The notes under the pieces were generated by a model that saw only the letters and a program-made list of their open reading frames with translations, did not search any database and was not told the origin of the DNA. 5,560 nt of DNA from an archaeon (GTDB taxonomy: Archaea; Asgardarchaeota; Heimdallarchaeia; Hodarchaeales; S146-22). The first letter of the stretch is position 1. Each line of letters starts with the position of its first letter. Positions 1 through 5,545 of the stretch are shown here, piece by piece. The translations under genes and the position numbers were made by a program. The DNA is taken from assembly GCA_024276395.1 (NCBI GenBank), contig JAJRXH010000144.1:1-5560 (forward strand), written 5' to 3'.

Positions 1-255
1 AGTGATCGGTGACAAGAACGTGCAAGTCGTCCGATTGGCACCAAGTAATTCCAACCCCGTAAGAATTCCTGTCGAAAAAATAACTTGATTATGCTTTCCC
101 AAGGAAGGGATTCTAGCTGGAATCTTTTCAAAAGCCCACCATGCAGCTAGAGATCTTCCTCCCAAGAAAGATTCCTGAATGTGTTTAGGGATTTTGTCAA
201 GATATAATCGTTTTTTTTCTAAATCATATCGATGTACTCGTCTCGGAATTCCCAT
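1..255 (-). CDS. Aldehyde:ferredoxin oxidoreductase (AOR) family protein, N-terminal fragment
   Basis: Partial gene: 85 codons are visible and the 3' end lies beyond position 1. AOR-family enzymes are tungsten-pterin, [4Fe-4S] proteins that oxidise aldehydes to carboxylic acids with ferredoxin as electron acceptor, in the cytoplasm. The translation starts MGIPRRVHRYDLEKKRLYL and follows the AOR N-terminal domain: a short beta-rich opening, then FLGGRSLAAWW (residues 30-40; family form is LGGRGLA), then FSTGILTG (60-67; family GPLTG), then GANRTT and FLSPIT (72-85; family GR...KSPLTG). These segments line the bis-pterin site in known AORs. The ATG at 255-253 is preceded directly by an in-frame TGA, so it is the first possible start. 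It lies inside the end of the upstream gene (32-bp overlap), which suggests translational coupling. Departures from consensus (ILTG for PLTG, LSP for KSP) suggest a divergent subfamily; the substrate cannot be told. The cysteine cluster and most pterin ligands are outside the window. Confidence 0.8.
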   Translation of the reverse strand, partial: MGIPRRVHRYDLEKKRLYLDKIPKHIQESFLGGRSLAAWWAFEKIPARIPSLGKHNQVIFSTGILTGLELLGANRTTCTFLSPIT

Positions 256-1585
256 TCACTTTCACTTGTTGGAGTTCATGAGTAGCATGAATTTGTCCTA
301 ATAAAAACGCAGCTAGAGTAAGAAATACCATCACGCTTGCAAGACGATACAATGGGTGGTCGGTCATTGTTGTAGGTGTTGGATCAAGTGTCCACGTGAT
401 GCCCCACGATCCAGCTCCTAGTATCATCAGTGCGTGTGGTAAAACCCAAAGGAAAATTAATACTTTTTTTAGGTGTTTTTCATTCGATGGGTCCATTCGG
501 TGTGATGCCACGTGCCAAAAAAATAGCGTGGAGATGATGAACCATGGGATAAATTGGGCCATGTAATGAGGATAAAGAATGCGGTTTGTAAGGTAGAAGA
601 TGGTCAGGAACAACAGCTGATAGAAGGAGATTAAACATCCTTTATACTCAGCTAATGGAGAATGACGAGTGATCTTTTCTCGGTTAGTAACCATGTAAAA
701 AGGGATTCCGAGCATTAGCAAAACTTGGACGAAGACTAAAAAACGAGTCTGATCTAGGAACGATCCGAAGTAATAATAGATGGACATGTTTGGATCCTTT
801 CTCGTGAGATGAATGAGTAAGATATCTGTCATTACTTGAGAGGGAGCGAGGATGACAAACGGAAGCAATCCCATCATCACCGTTAAGAACGCTGGTAAAA
901 TGAAGAAGATGATTTGCCTGTTTAACGATGGCTGCTCATTGTTTCTTTCGTGTGCAACCAAGAGAAAAACGAAAATTGCCCATGAATGAACTAGTGCCGT
1001 TTGCTTTGTAAGAATGCTTAGTCCCATAAAAAATCCGGCAAGGGCGTGTCGTTTATGTTGCATGCTTAATGTTGTCATCAAAAGAAAAAATAGAAAAAAT
1101 ACCTCATGAAAACCTACCAGTGATCCGATAACAGCTGGATGATAGTAAAAAAGCAGCATTGCTGTCATTCCCAGCTTGAATCCAAGTTCTTTTTTCGTGA
1201 TGAGGTAGACAAGAAGGCCATCCAAAACTAAAAAAGTCACTAGTGTGATCTTCGTTATCATAAATGCTATTGCCCCGATTTCTTTTATTTGGAATATCCA
1301 GAAGATGAAAGCTAAAAAATGTAGGTAGAGAGGTGGATATTGCGGACGCGGAAGTCGTGATGATCCAAATATTCGTTCGTCGATGTCCCGATATAATAGC
1401 TTTCCCTTGGCAATGTCGATGGAAGCACCAACCTGAAGCACGAAGTCAACGGGATTGTTTCCGATGATGAAGACGGCGGTTACCGTGAATAAGAGATATG
1501 AAATGATCATGACAATCATTAGAATCCAAGTATCTTGATTGGGAGTCACATTTTTCAAATATTTGATGGGTTTGGTTGAAACCAT
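224..1585 (-). CDS. Polytopic membrane glycosyltransferase, GT-C type (GT87/DUF2029-like)
   Basis: A 453-residue integral membrane protein with about 10-12 hydrophobic segments (roughly residues 20-41, 86-100, 104-128, 138-150, 157-174, 181-210, 224-248, 281-299, 318-334, 340-360, 373-392, 413-431). The first loop has the layout of lipid-phosphosugar-dependent GT-C enzymes: an acidic residue after the first helix (VDF, 46-48), then GKLLYRDID (61-69), then QYPPLYLHF (82-90). The AGFFMGLSILTKQTALV stretch (183-199) and the late LYPHYMAQFIPW stretch (337-348) also match the DUF2029/mannosyltransferase style. Such proteins transfer a sugar from a polyprenyl-phosphate donor on the outer face of the membrane to lipids, glycans or proteins. 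Donor and acceptor here are unknown. It starts 7 bp after the Cdc45-like gene stops; an AAGGAG motif spans the end of that gene, about 12 bases before this ATG. Its last 32 bp overlap the AOR start. The family call rests on pattern, not on a search. Confidence 0.68.
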   Translation of the reverse strand: MVSTKPIKYLKNVTPNQDTWILMIVMIISYLLFTVTAVFIIGNNPVDFVLQVGASIDIAKGKLLYRDIDERIFGSSRLPRPQYPPLYLHFLAFIFWIFQIKEIGAIAFMITKITLVTFLVLDGLLVYLITKKELGFKLGMTAMLLFYYHPAVIGSLVGFHEVFFLFFLLMTTLSMQHKRHALAGFFMGLSILTKQTALVHSWAIFVFLLVAHERNNEQPSLNRQIIFFILPAFLTVMMGLLPFVILAPSQVMTDILLIHLTRKDPNMSIYYYFGSFLDQTRFLVFVQVLLMLGIPFYMVTNREKITRHSPLAEYKGCLISFYQLLFLTIFYLTNRILYPHYMAQFIPWFIISTLFFWHVASHRMDPSNEKHLKKVLIFLWVLPHALMILGAGSWGITWTLDPTPTTMTDHPLYRLASVMVFLTLAAFLLGQIHATHELQQVKVNGNSETSTSI

Positions 1586-1592
1586 TTGGTCA

Positions 1593-3113
1593 TCAATCTC
1601 CTTCTAGCATCGTGTTGATGATCAGATTTATTTGTTCTAGATTAACATCGTGGTCGGTTTGAAACGTTATTGCTCGATGTACAGGCTGTGAATGAAGTTG
1701 AAAGCCAACAAGGAACTTTGATACCTTTTCAATGTTTTTTTCGTATTTCTTAGTGGTAAGGTGTTCACCGTCTTTCAAGTAGAAATAGATGAGATGATTT
1801 CTAGCCATCGGTGACTCAGAATTATTAGAGGAGGAGATGGTCGTGAAAACAATTGATTTTCTGGTCTGCCTGCACAAGAAATTGGCTGCCTCAACTTTTA
1901 TTATGACGGGCACCTTAAGGTCTAGTTTAAACCATAAATAATTCTCTTGTTGGAGTATCTGGACGTTACTATTTTTCATTGTCTTTATGGTATCGTGAAG
2001 TGTTGTAGCCACGTTGAACCCATTTTTTCTTTGGAGTGACCAGAGCTTGTTTTCATTAGGGAGCAATAGGAATATTTTTAAGAGTTGTCGTGGGTCAAAA
2101 TCACTCGAACTTACAAAATCTATTAGTGCCATGTTGATTTCTTTAATGTTGAGTTTTTTTTCGTTCATAAACTTAAATATTAGGGTCTTACGGATGATGG
2201 CTTCGGGATTTAGACCAGCATGTTGAATTAATCCGGATACTAGTCGTGTTTTCTCTGCTACCGATAAGTCATCTAGTCTTCGGATGGCAGAAGTTTTTTG
2301 GTCACGAAGTTCAACATCACACCTTAATAGAAACTTGGAAATGCTGTCTTCATCGCTAAGAACTTTCGAAAAGATGAGATTGAGTGCATCAACAATGGTG
2401 TTAGATGAGGTCGTGGGAACATCTAGCTCTGCTCTAGACTCTAAAAGTCCTTTTTTTATTGCTTCATTGATGATTTGTTCAATGATGCCATCATAATTAC
2501 TAGAGATTCCCACATCTAGATGCTCATAAAAAGCACAGAGAATTGCCGAAAAATAGTGCCACCATGATGGCTTTTTGAGAAGCTCCAAGCTGAATATGGT
2601 GGCTAAGACGGTGGTAGTCCAAGGTACGGATACATTTTTCCCCAAGCTGACGAAATCATTAGTTTCTGGGGCTTCTGGCCCTATAAAATAAATTATTTTT
2701 TTCTTGGTGGTTGTCTCTTTAAGAAATTGATTCATCGAAACTTGGTAGGTTTCTAAGTGTAAGGGAATGTTTACTAAGATTATCGGGGATGTTTCCTCTT
2801 GGGGGGATATTCCTTTTTTCAAGTAAGAGATTAATTCCCTTGCTTGGGCATCAATGGTTCTCCATCGGAGGAAATGCATTTCAAAGGGCGTTTCAAGACT
2901 GTAAAACGTTCTAATCAAGACGAAAGATGAAAGAATGCCGTCGATGGTCTCTAAAGAGATAATTTTGATGGGATGGATGAAGTTAGCCGTTGCTGCTTTT
3001 AGATGTTCCTTGAATTCAATGAGTTGTGTCCAAACATTGCTCCATTTTTGTTGGATGACGTTCTTGATGTCAGTTCGATCATTGTTAAGTTCGATTTCTG
3101 TTGTTGAATTCAT
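1593..3113 (-). CDS. Catalytically degenerate DHH-family protein, archaeal RecJ/Cdc45-like
   Basis: A 506-residue protein whose segment order matches archaeal RecJ-like (GAN/Cdc45) proteins, with the active site eroded. Motif I: IKIISLETIDG (49-59) against the family SHxDxDG, where only D58 and G59 survive. Motif II: ILVNIPL (112-118), where the family has a D at N115. Motif III: FIGPEAPE (143-150), where the family has DHHxPE, so DHH reads GPE. Motif IV: AILCAFYEHLD (190-200) against AxVGAxGDxxD, so D becomes E197. DHHA1 end: LHSQPVHRA (473-481) in place of GGGHxxAAG. Between them are a domain linker and a helical insert (about 255-355). Family knowledge: archaeal GAN/RecJ binds GINS and MCM, and eukaryotic Cdc45 is the inactivated relative in the CMG helicase. 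I infer a structural replisome role rather than a nuclease. It overlaps ham1 by 29 bp; no clear Shine-Dalgarno precedes the ATG, which suggests coupled translation. The alignment was made by eye. Confidence 0.72.
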   Translation of the reverse strand: MNSTTEIELNNDRTDIKNVIQQKWSNVWTQLIEFKEHLKAATANFIHPIKIISLETIDGILSSFVLIRTFYSLETPFEMHFLRWRTIDAQARELISYLKKGISPQEETSPIILVNIPLHLETYQVSMNQFLKETTTKKKIIYFIGPEAPETNDFVSLGKNVSVPWTTTVLATIFSLELLKKPSWWHYFSAILCAFYEHLDVGISSNYDGIIEQIINEAIKKGLLESRAELDVPTTSSNTIVDALNLIFSKVLSDEDSISKFLLRCDVELRDQKTSAIRRLDDLSVAEKTRLVSGLIQHAGLNPEAIIRKTLIFKFMNEKKLNIKEINMALIDFVSSSDFDPRQLLKIFLLLPNENKLWSLQRKNGFNVATTLHDTIKTMKNSNVQILQQENYLWFKLDLKVPVIIKVEAANFLCRQTRKSIVFTTISSSNNSESPMARNHLIYFYLKDGEHLTTKKYEKNIEKVSKFLVGFQLHSQPVHRAITFQTDHDVNLEQINLIINTMLEGD

Positions 3114-3666
3114 TTTTTAGCCACAGCCCAAGATTCTTGAAAGCCTTTGCACGATGTGAAATTTCATTCTTTTCTTTTCCCATTTCACTGTAAGTTTTTC
3201 CATTACCTTCGTCTGGAATGAAAATGGGATCAAATCCCCATCCGGTCTCTGGTGATCTGATTTCACGTGCAATGACACCGAGAGTCTTACCCTCGAACAT
3301 CTTGATTTCCTTGTTCGGTAGTAGTAATGCGATGATGGACTTGAAATAGGCCTTTCGACTTGTTGATTCTCTTAATAACTTGAGGATTCCTTCATTGCCT
3401 AATGTTTTCACCACGTAAGATGAATATGGTCCCGGAAATCCATTTAGTTCCTCAATGAATAGTCCGGTATCTTCGACAATTGTCCATGGACCGAAATTAC
3501 CCCTTTTTAGACTATGGATGGCAATTTCCTCAAGTGAATCTGACTGTATTTCTTCTAGAACTGTTTTTTTCCATGTTAAGTCAATGTTAAAGGGTTCAAG
3601 CACCATCTTTGCCTCTTTGACCTTGTGACCGTTCCCTGTTGCAAAATGGATCACTATTTTGTTCAT
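3085..3666 (-). CDS. XTP/dITP pyrophosphatase, Ham1/RdgB family
   Basis: Cytoplasmic house-cleaning enzyme that hydrolyses ITP, dITP and XTP to the monophosphate plus pyrophosphate, keeping deaminated purines out of DNA and RNA. The 193 residues match the family's usual size and carry its landmarks: FATGNGHKVKEA (8-19; family TxNxxK nucleotide-binding start), EIQSDSLEEIA (39-49), IVEDTGLFIEELNGFPGPYS (63-82, with the catalytic-base aspartate D66), GWGFDPIF (142-149) and the base-recognising SHRAKA (170-175). No key residue is missing. I chose the ATG at 3666-3664 over an in-frame TTG three bases earlier, because GAGG (minus strand, 3678-3675) sits 8 bases before the ATG. It is the first gene of the minus-strand cluster, and the TTTTAAAA box at 3702-3709 lies at a suitable distance for a short leader. 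Its 3' end overlaps the Cdc45-like start. Pairing nucleotide-pool hygiene with a replication factor is functionally plausible. Confidence 0.95.
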   Translation of the reverse strand: MNKIVIHFATGNGHKVKEAKMVLEPFNIDLTWKKTVLEEIQSDSLEEIAIHSLKRGNFGPWTIVEDTGLFIEELNGFPGPYSSYVVKTLGNEGILKLLRESTSRKAYFKSIIALLLPNKEIKMFEGKTLGVIAREIRSPETGWGFDPIFIPDEGNGKTYSEMGKEKNEISHRAKAFKNLGLWLKNEFNNRNRT

Positions 3667-3701
3667 CAATCATTCCTCGATGTCTTCTCTCTTCTCATCG
3701 C

Positions 3702-3709
3702 TTTTAAAA
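3702..3709. promoter_or_regulatory. Palindromic TATA box (TTTTAAAA) in the divergent promoter region
   Basis: TTTTAAAA is its own reverse complement and is followed by further A residues. Archaeal transcription starts about 25 bases downstream of the TATA centre. Read rightward, that puts the uS15 start near 3731, just before the folded leader element. Read leftward, it puts the ham1 start near 3680, giving a leader of about 14 bases that still includes the GAGG ribosome site. One box could therefore serve both genes. An alternative rightward box is the AATTAAAATA stretch at about 3818-3827, but that would give a nearly leaderless uS15 transcript. No clear BRE is seen on either side. Confidence 0.5.
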
Positions 3710-3734
3710 AATGTCAGAAGATGTGTGCTCGTGA

Positions 3735-3801
3735 GAGCGGCCAATTCCCAATGACATCTCAGTGGGCAAGGGCGGATCGGTAATGACCGTCCTGGCCGCT
3801 C
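3735..3801 (+). ncRNA. Predicted structured leader RNA of the uS15 gene (three-way junction)
   Basis: A 67-base element with 41 G+C in an A/T-rich setting. Stem P1 pairs 3735-3743 (GAGCGGCCA) with 3793-3801, 9 perfect pairs. P2 pairs 3747-3750 with 3763-3766, then an A-G mismatch, then 3752-3754 with 3759-3761, closing a CATC tetraloop. P3 pairs 3770-3775 (GGGCGG) with 3787-3792 (CCGTCC), including one G-U pair at 3772/3790, with an 11-base loop. P3 abuts P1 with no spacer, so the two could stack coaxially; the other junction strands are 3 bases each. uS15 is known to bind a three-way junction with a nearby GU/GC motif in 16S rRNA, and bacterial uS15 represses its own mRNA through related shapes. 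I infer a uS15 autoregulatory leader. It could instead be a leader or ncRNA of the opposite strand. The fold was made by hand. Confidence 0.5.
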
Positions 3802-3847
3802 AGCGTGTGTTTAGATTGAATTAAAATAGCTAAAGGGGATAAGATAA

Positions 3848-4303
3848 ATGGCAAGGATGTATTCAAAGCACAAAGGAAAATCTGGCTCTAAGAGGCCGCC
3901 GTGGACAGAAACTCCCAAATGGGTAACTTATACACCAGAACAAATAGAAGAACTTGTCGTGCAAAAGGCACGAGAAGGTTATTCGTCGGCAATGATTGGT
4001 CTACTCCTACGTGACCAATACGGAATTCCTAATGTGAAAAAGATCGTGGGAAAGTCCATTTCTAAAATTATGAAAGAGCACGGATTGTATCCAGAGATTC
4101 CTGAGGATATGGCAAATTTGATTAGAAAAGCCCTCCGAATTAGAAAACATATGGAAAAGAATCATAAAGATTATCACAACAAGCGTGCTCTTCAGTTGAC
4201 GGAGTCGAAAATTAGACGCTTAGCTCGCTATTATGTCAAGAAGAAAGTGCTGCCACCGAACTTTAGATATAAGCCAGAAGAAGCTGTTCGTTATCTAAGA
4301 TAA
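3848..4303 (+). CDS. rps15: 30S ribosomal protein uS15, archaeal/eukaryotic type
   Basis: Small-subunit ribosomal protein that binds the central domain of 16S rRNA and helps order platform assembly. The 151 residues are the usual archaeal length. The N-terminal domain found only in archaea and eukaryotes (about 1-60) opens MARMYSKHKGKSGSKRPPW and contains GYSSAMIGLLLRDQYGIPNV (44-63). The core uS15 domain (about 72-151) contains EHGLYPEIPEDM (77-88), then NKRALQLTESKIRRLARYY (111-129), which forms the rRNA-binding helices. Basic throughout, with no missing region. The ATG has AAAGGGGAT (3832-3840) upstream, a modest ribosome site 9 bases away. The gene stands alone on the plus strand, divergent from the ham1 cluster and convergent with the secreted-protein gene. 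Its leader of roughly 115 bases is long for an archaeal gene and holds the folded element described separately, so autogenous control is possible. Confidence 0.98.
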   Translation: MARMYSKHKGKSGSKRPPWTETPKWVTYTPEQIEELVVQKAREGYSSAMIGLLLRDQYGIPNVKKIVGKSISKIMKEHGLYPEIPEDMANLIRKALRIRKHMEKNHKDYHNKRALQLTESKIRRLARYYVKKKVLPPNFRYKPEEAVRYLR

Positions 4304-4321
4304 AAATGTGGTAGGTATTAA

Positions 4322-4352
4322 TTTCTTTTTACTATTTATTCTTTTCTTGTTT
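4322..4352 (+). terminator. T-rich termination tract after the uS15 gene
   Basis: Starting 18 bases after the stop codon, the plus strand runs through several T clusters (TTTCTTTTT, ATTTATTCTTTTCTTGTTT) with no strong stem before them. Stem-less T-runs downstream of a gene are the normal archaeal termination signal. The call rests on composition and position only. Confidence 0.6.
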
Positions 4353-4450
4353 ACTCTATATCTCTATATTATCAATTGATGCTCAGTATCTGGATAGTAT
4401 CATCTCAATTTTGTTCGTGTTTTGTCAATGTATCCTTAAAATGTAGGAGG

Positions 4451-4498
4451 AAAAAAATAAAGGAAGGAAACACTTTTTAGGGGTTTCACTGTTTCTTT
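4451..4498. terminator. Hairpin with flanking T-runs between convergent genes
   Basis: Positions 4464-4472 can pair with 4490-4498 (nine pairs including one G-U; the core is GAAACA with TGTTTC). On the minus strand the stem is followed by a T7 run (complement of 4451-4457), about 50-100 bases after the stop of the secreted-protein gene. On the plus strand it is followed by TTTTA and a T-rich stretch. It may therefore end transcripts from both sides. The rest of the 4304-4548 interval holds only A/T-rich sequence with no credible gene. Confidence 0.4.
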
Positions 4499-4548
4499 TA
4501 CGTCTTCTTTTAATTTAAATTAATTTATTCATAACATTTTAATTCGAT

Positions 4549-5379
4549 TTAATTATAATTTGGATATATGCTGATGTCCATCAGGCTAAACGTTGCATGG
4601 TAATTTGTATTCCAGGAATCACTGTAGAAGAAGAAAATGTTATAGGTTACTCCATTAGAAAGGCCTGAGAACGTGAGGGTGAAAGTTTTGAAGGTCTTCC
4701 AGCTGGTGACAGATTGTAAACTTCCAACTCGAACCCAATTACTGGTGAATATTCCAACATATAATTTGTTTTGTCCATCATAGGAAGCATCTGTTCTTGC
4801 ATCAAAGGTTATATCTATTGAATTGGTGCCAACAGCGTTAAAGTAATAAGAAGTCGAGATTCCTACATATCGAAGATACGTATCCAATTTTTCACTGACT
4901 GTTACATAAGCTCCGACATTCCAATCAACCTTGTAATACTCCATATCGAAATAGTCAGTCCCTGGATTCGTGCCTCTATTGCGAATTTCCTTGTACCAAG
5001 ATCGTCCCTCGAAAGTAAAACTTTTTATTGGATGTAGCACTTTATCAAGTCTCACGTTTTGTCTGTCTGCTCTTATGATACCATTGGCATTATGAAAACC
5101 GCTGAGACTAAATCCAACACCATGATATTGATAATCTCTTGTGATGTAGAGATCATATCTTCCATTGCTATCCGTGTAGTCATCATCCCCGAGTATGGTG
5201 ACATGTACATTTTTTAGAGGATTTCCAGCTGGATCGCGTACGTATCCATAGACGTGGGTGTAATCGGGGATAGTAAAGCCATTGGTGTTTAACACGCTGA
5301 ATAGTTGGAGCATTCCGAATGTCAATGCAACTAGCATTGCAATTCTCATAATTTTTACGGTTTTTTGATTCATTCTCAT
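4549..5379 (-). CDS. Secreted protein with carboxypeptidase-regulatory-like and beta-sandwich domains
   Basis: A 276-residue exported protein of unknown role. Residues 1-12 are basic and 13-30 are hydrophobic (IAMLVALTFGMLQLFSVL), forming a signal peptide or a single N-terminal membrane anchor. Residues about 42-115 look like a carboxypeptidase regulatory-like (transthyretin-like) beta domain: VYGYVRDPAGNPLKNVHVTI (43-62), then YTDSNGRYDLYI (68-79), then VGFSLSGF (88-95). Residues about 120-276 are rich in Tyr, Thr, Ser and Asn and alternate in beta style. They end KTFTLTFSGLSNGVTYNIFF and FSLMDISIYP, a layout like jelly-roll carbohydrate-binding modules. No catalytic motif, sortase signal or C-terminal anchor is seen. 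This suggests a cell-surface or extracellular adhesion or glycan-binding part. The ATG at 5379 is preceded in frame by a nearby TGA, so no longer start exists; a second ATG lies two codons in. GTGAT just upstream may act as a weak ribosome site. No operon partner is visible in the window. Confidence 0.7.
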   Translation of the reverse strand: MRMNQKTVKIMRIAMLVALTFGMLQLFSVLNTNGFTIPDYTHVYGYVRDPAGNPLKNVHVTILGDDDYTDSNGRYDLYITRDYQYHGVGFSLSGFHNANGIIRADRQNVRLDKVLHPIKSFTFEGRSWYKEIRNRGTNPGTDYFDMEYYKVDWNVGAYVTVSEKLDTYLRYVGISTSYYFNAVGTNSIDITFDARTDASYDGQNKLYVGIFTSNWVRVGSLQSVTSWKTFKTFTLTFSGLSNGVTYNIFFFYSDSWNTNYHATFSLMDISIYPNYN

Positions 5380-5404
5380 TTGATATCACACTCTTTGAGG
5401 GTTC

Positions 5405-5426
5405 TCCTTCCAACTCGGTGGAAGGA
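5405..5426 (-). other. Perfect 8-bp hairpin in the leader of the secreted-protein gene
   Basis: TCCTTCCA at 5405-5412 pairs perfectly with TGGAAGGA at 5419-5426 around a 6-base loop. On the minus strand the 3' arm carries AAGGA, part of a strong AAGGAG ribosome-site-like sequence, about 22 bases before the ATG. The stem would hide that sequence in the mRNA. It may be a translational control hairpin or a barrier that ends read-through from upstream; sequence alone does not decide. Confidence 0.4.
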
Positions 5427-5450
5427 TCAAGTAATGCTAAAAGTCCATCA

Positions 5451-5460
5451 TTTAAAAATA
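5451..5460 (-). promoter_or_regulatory. TATA-like box proximal to the secreted-protein gene
   Basis: On the minus strand this reads TATTTTTAAA. An archaeal start about 25 bases downstream would fall near 5428, placing the 5405-5426 hairpin at the very 5' end of a leader of about 50 bases. It is a weaker TATA match than the distal box at 5537-5545, and both could be used. Confidence 0.3.
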
Positions 5461-5536
5461 TTATGGTTTTATTCATAATTCAATAAAATGTTCTTTTGAA
5501 AGACCACATTTGACAGGTGATAATCCCATGAGAGCC

Positions 5537-5545
5537 CTTTTATAT
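5537..5545 (-). promoter_or_regulatory. Consensus archaeal TATA box (ATATAAAAG)
   Basis: The minus strand reads GAGGATATAAAAGGG, the best TATA-box match in the window. Transcription would start near 5515, giving the secreted-protein gene a leader of roughly 135 bases that contains the 8-bp hairpin. The stretch 5380-5536 shows no convincing gene, so this promoter most likely drives the gene ending at 4549. Confidence 0.5.

Noticed and set aside
2014..3120. Three plus-strand open frames (2014-2226, 2284-2496, 2935-3120)
   Set aside because: They lie wholly or almost wholly antisense to the Cdc45-like gene, have no ribosome sites or recognisable domains, and look like chance frames opposite real coding sequence.
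3770..3792. Kink-turn or L7Ae-binding loop in P3
   Set aside because: The loop ends in TGA beside the stem, as a kink-turn would, but the opposite strand reads GG rather than GA, so the tandem sheared G-A pairs are incomplete. CGGT/ACCG pairing is a simpler alternative for the loop.
3735..3801. tRNA or tRNA-like gene
   Set aside because: P1 and the abutting P3 mimic acceptor and T arms, but there is no TTCGA T-loop, no anticodon arm with a 7-base loop, and only three stems in 67 bases.
4374..4410. Imperfect inverted repeat AATTGA/TCAATT with box C/D-like words on the minus strand
   Set aside because: The stem is short and A/T-rich, the box C-like word deviates from RTGATGA, and the interval is too short for a normal archaeal C/D guide RNA with C' and D' boxes.
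5183..5476. 97-codon minus-strand frame starting MNKTIIFLNDGLL
   Set aside because: About two thirds of it overlaps the secreted-protein gene in another frame and reads as low-quality sequence (Arg, His, Trp and Cys rich). No ribosome site precedes its ATG. Its first 30 codons could be a leader peptide, but nothing supports that.
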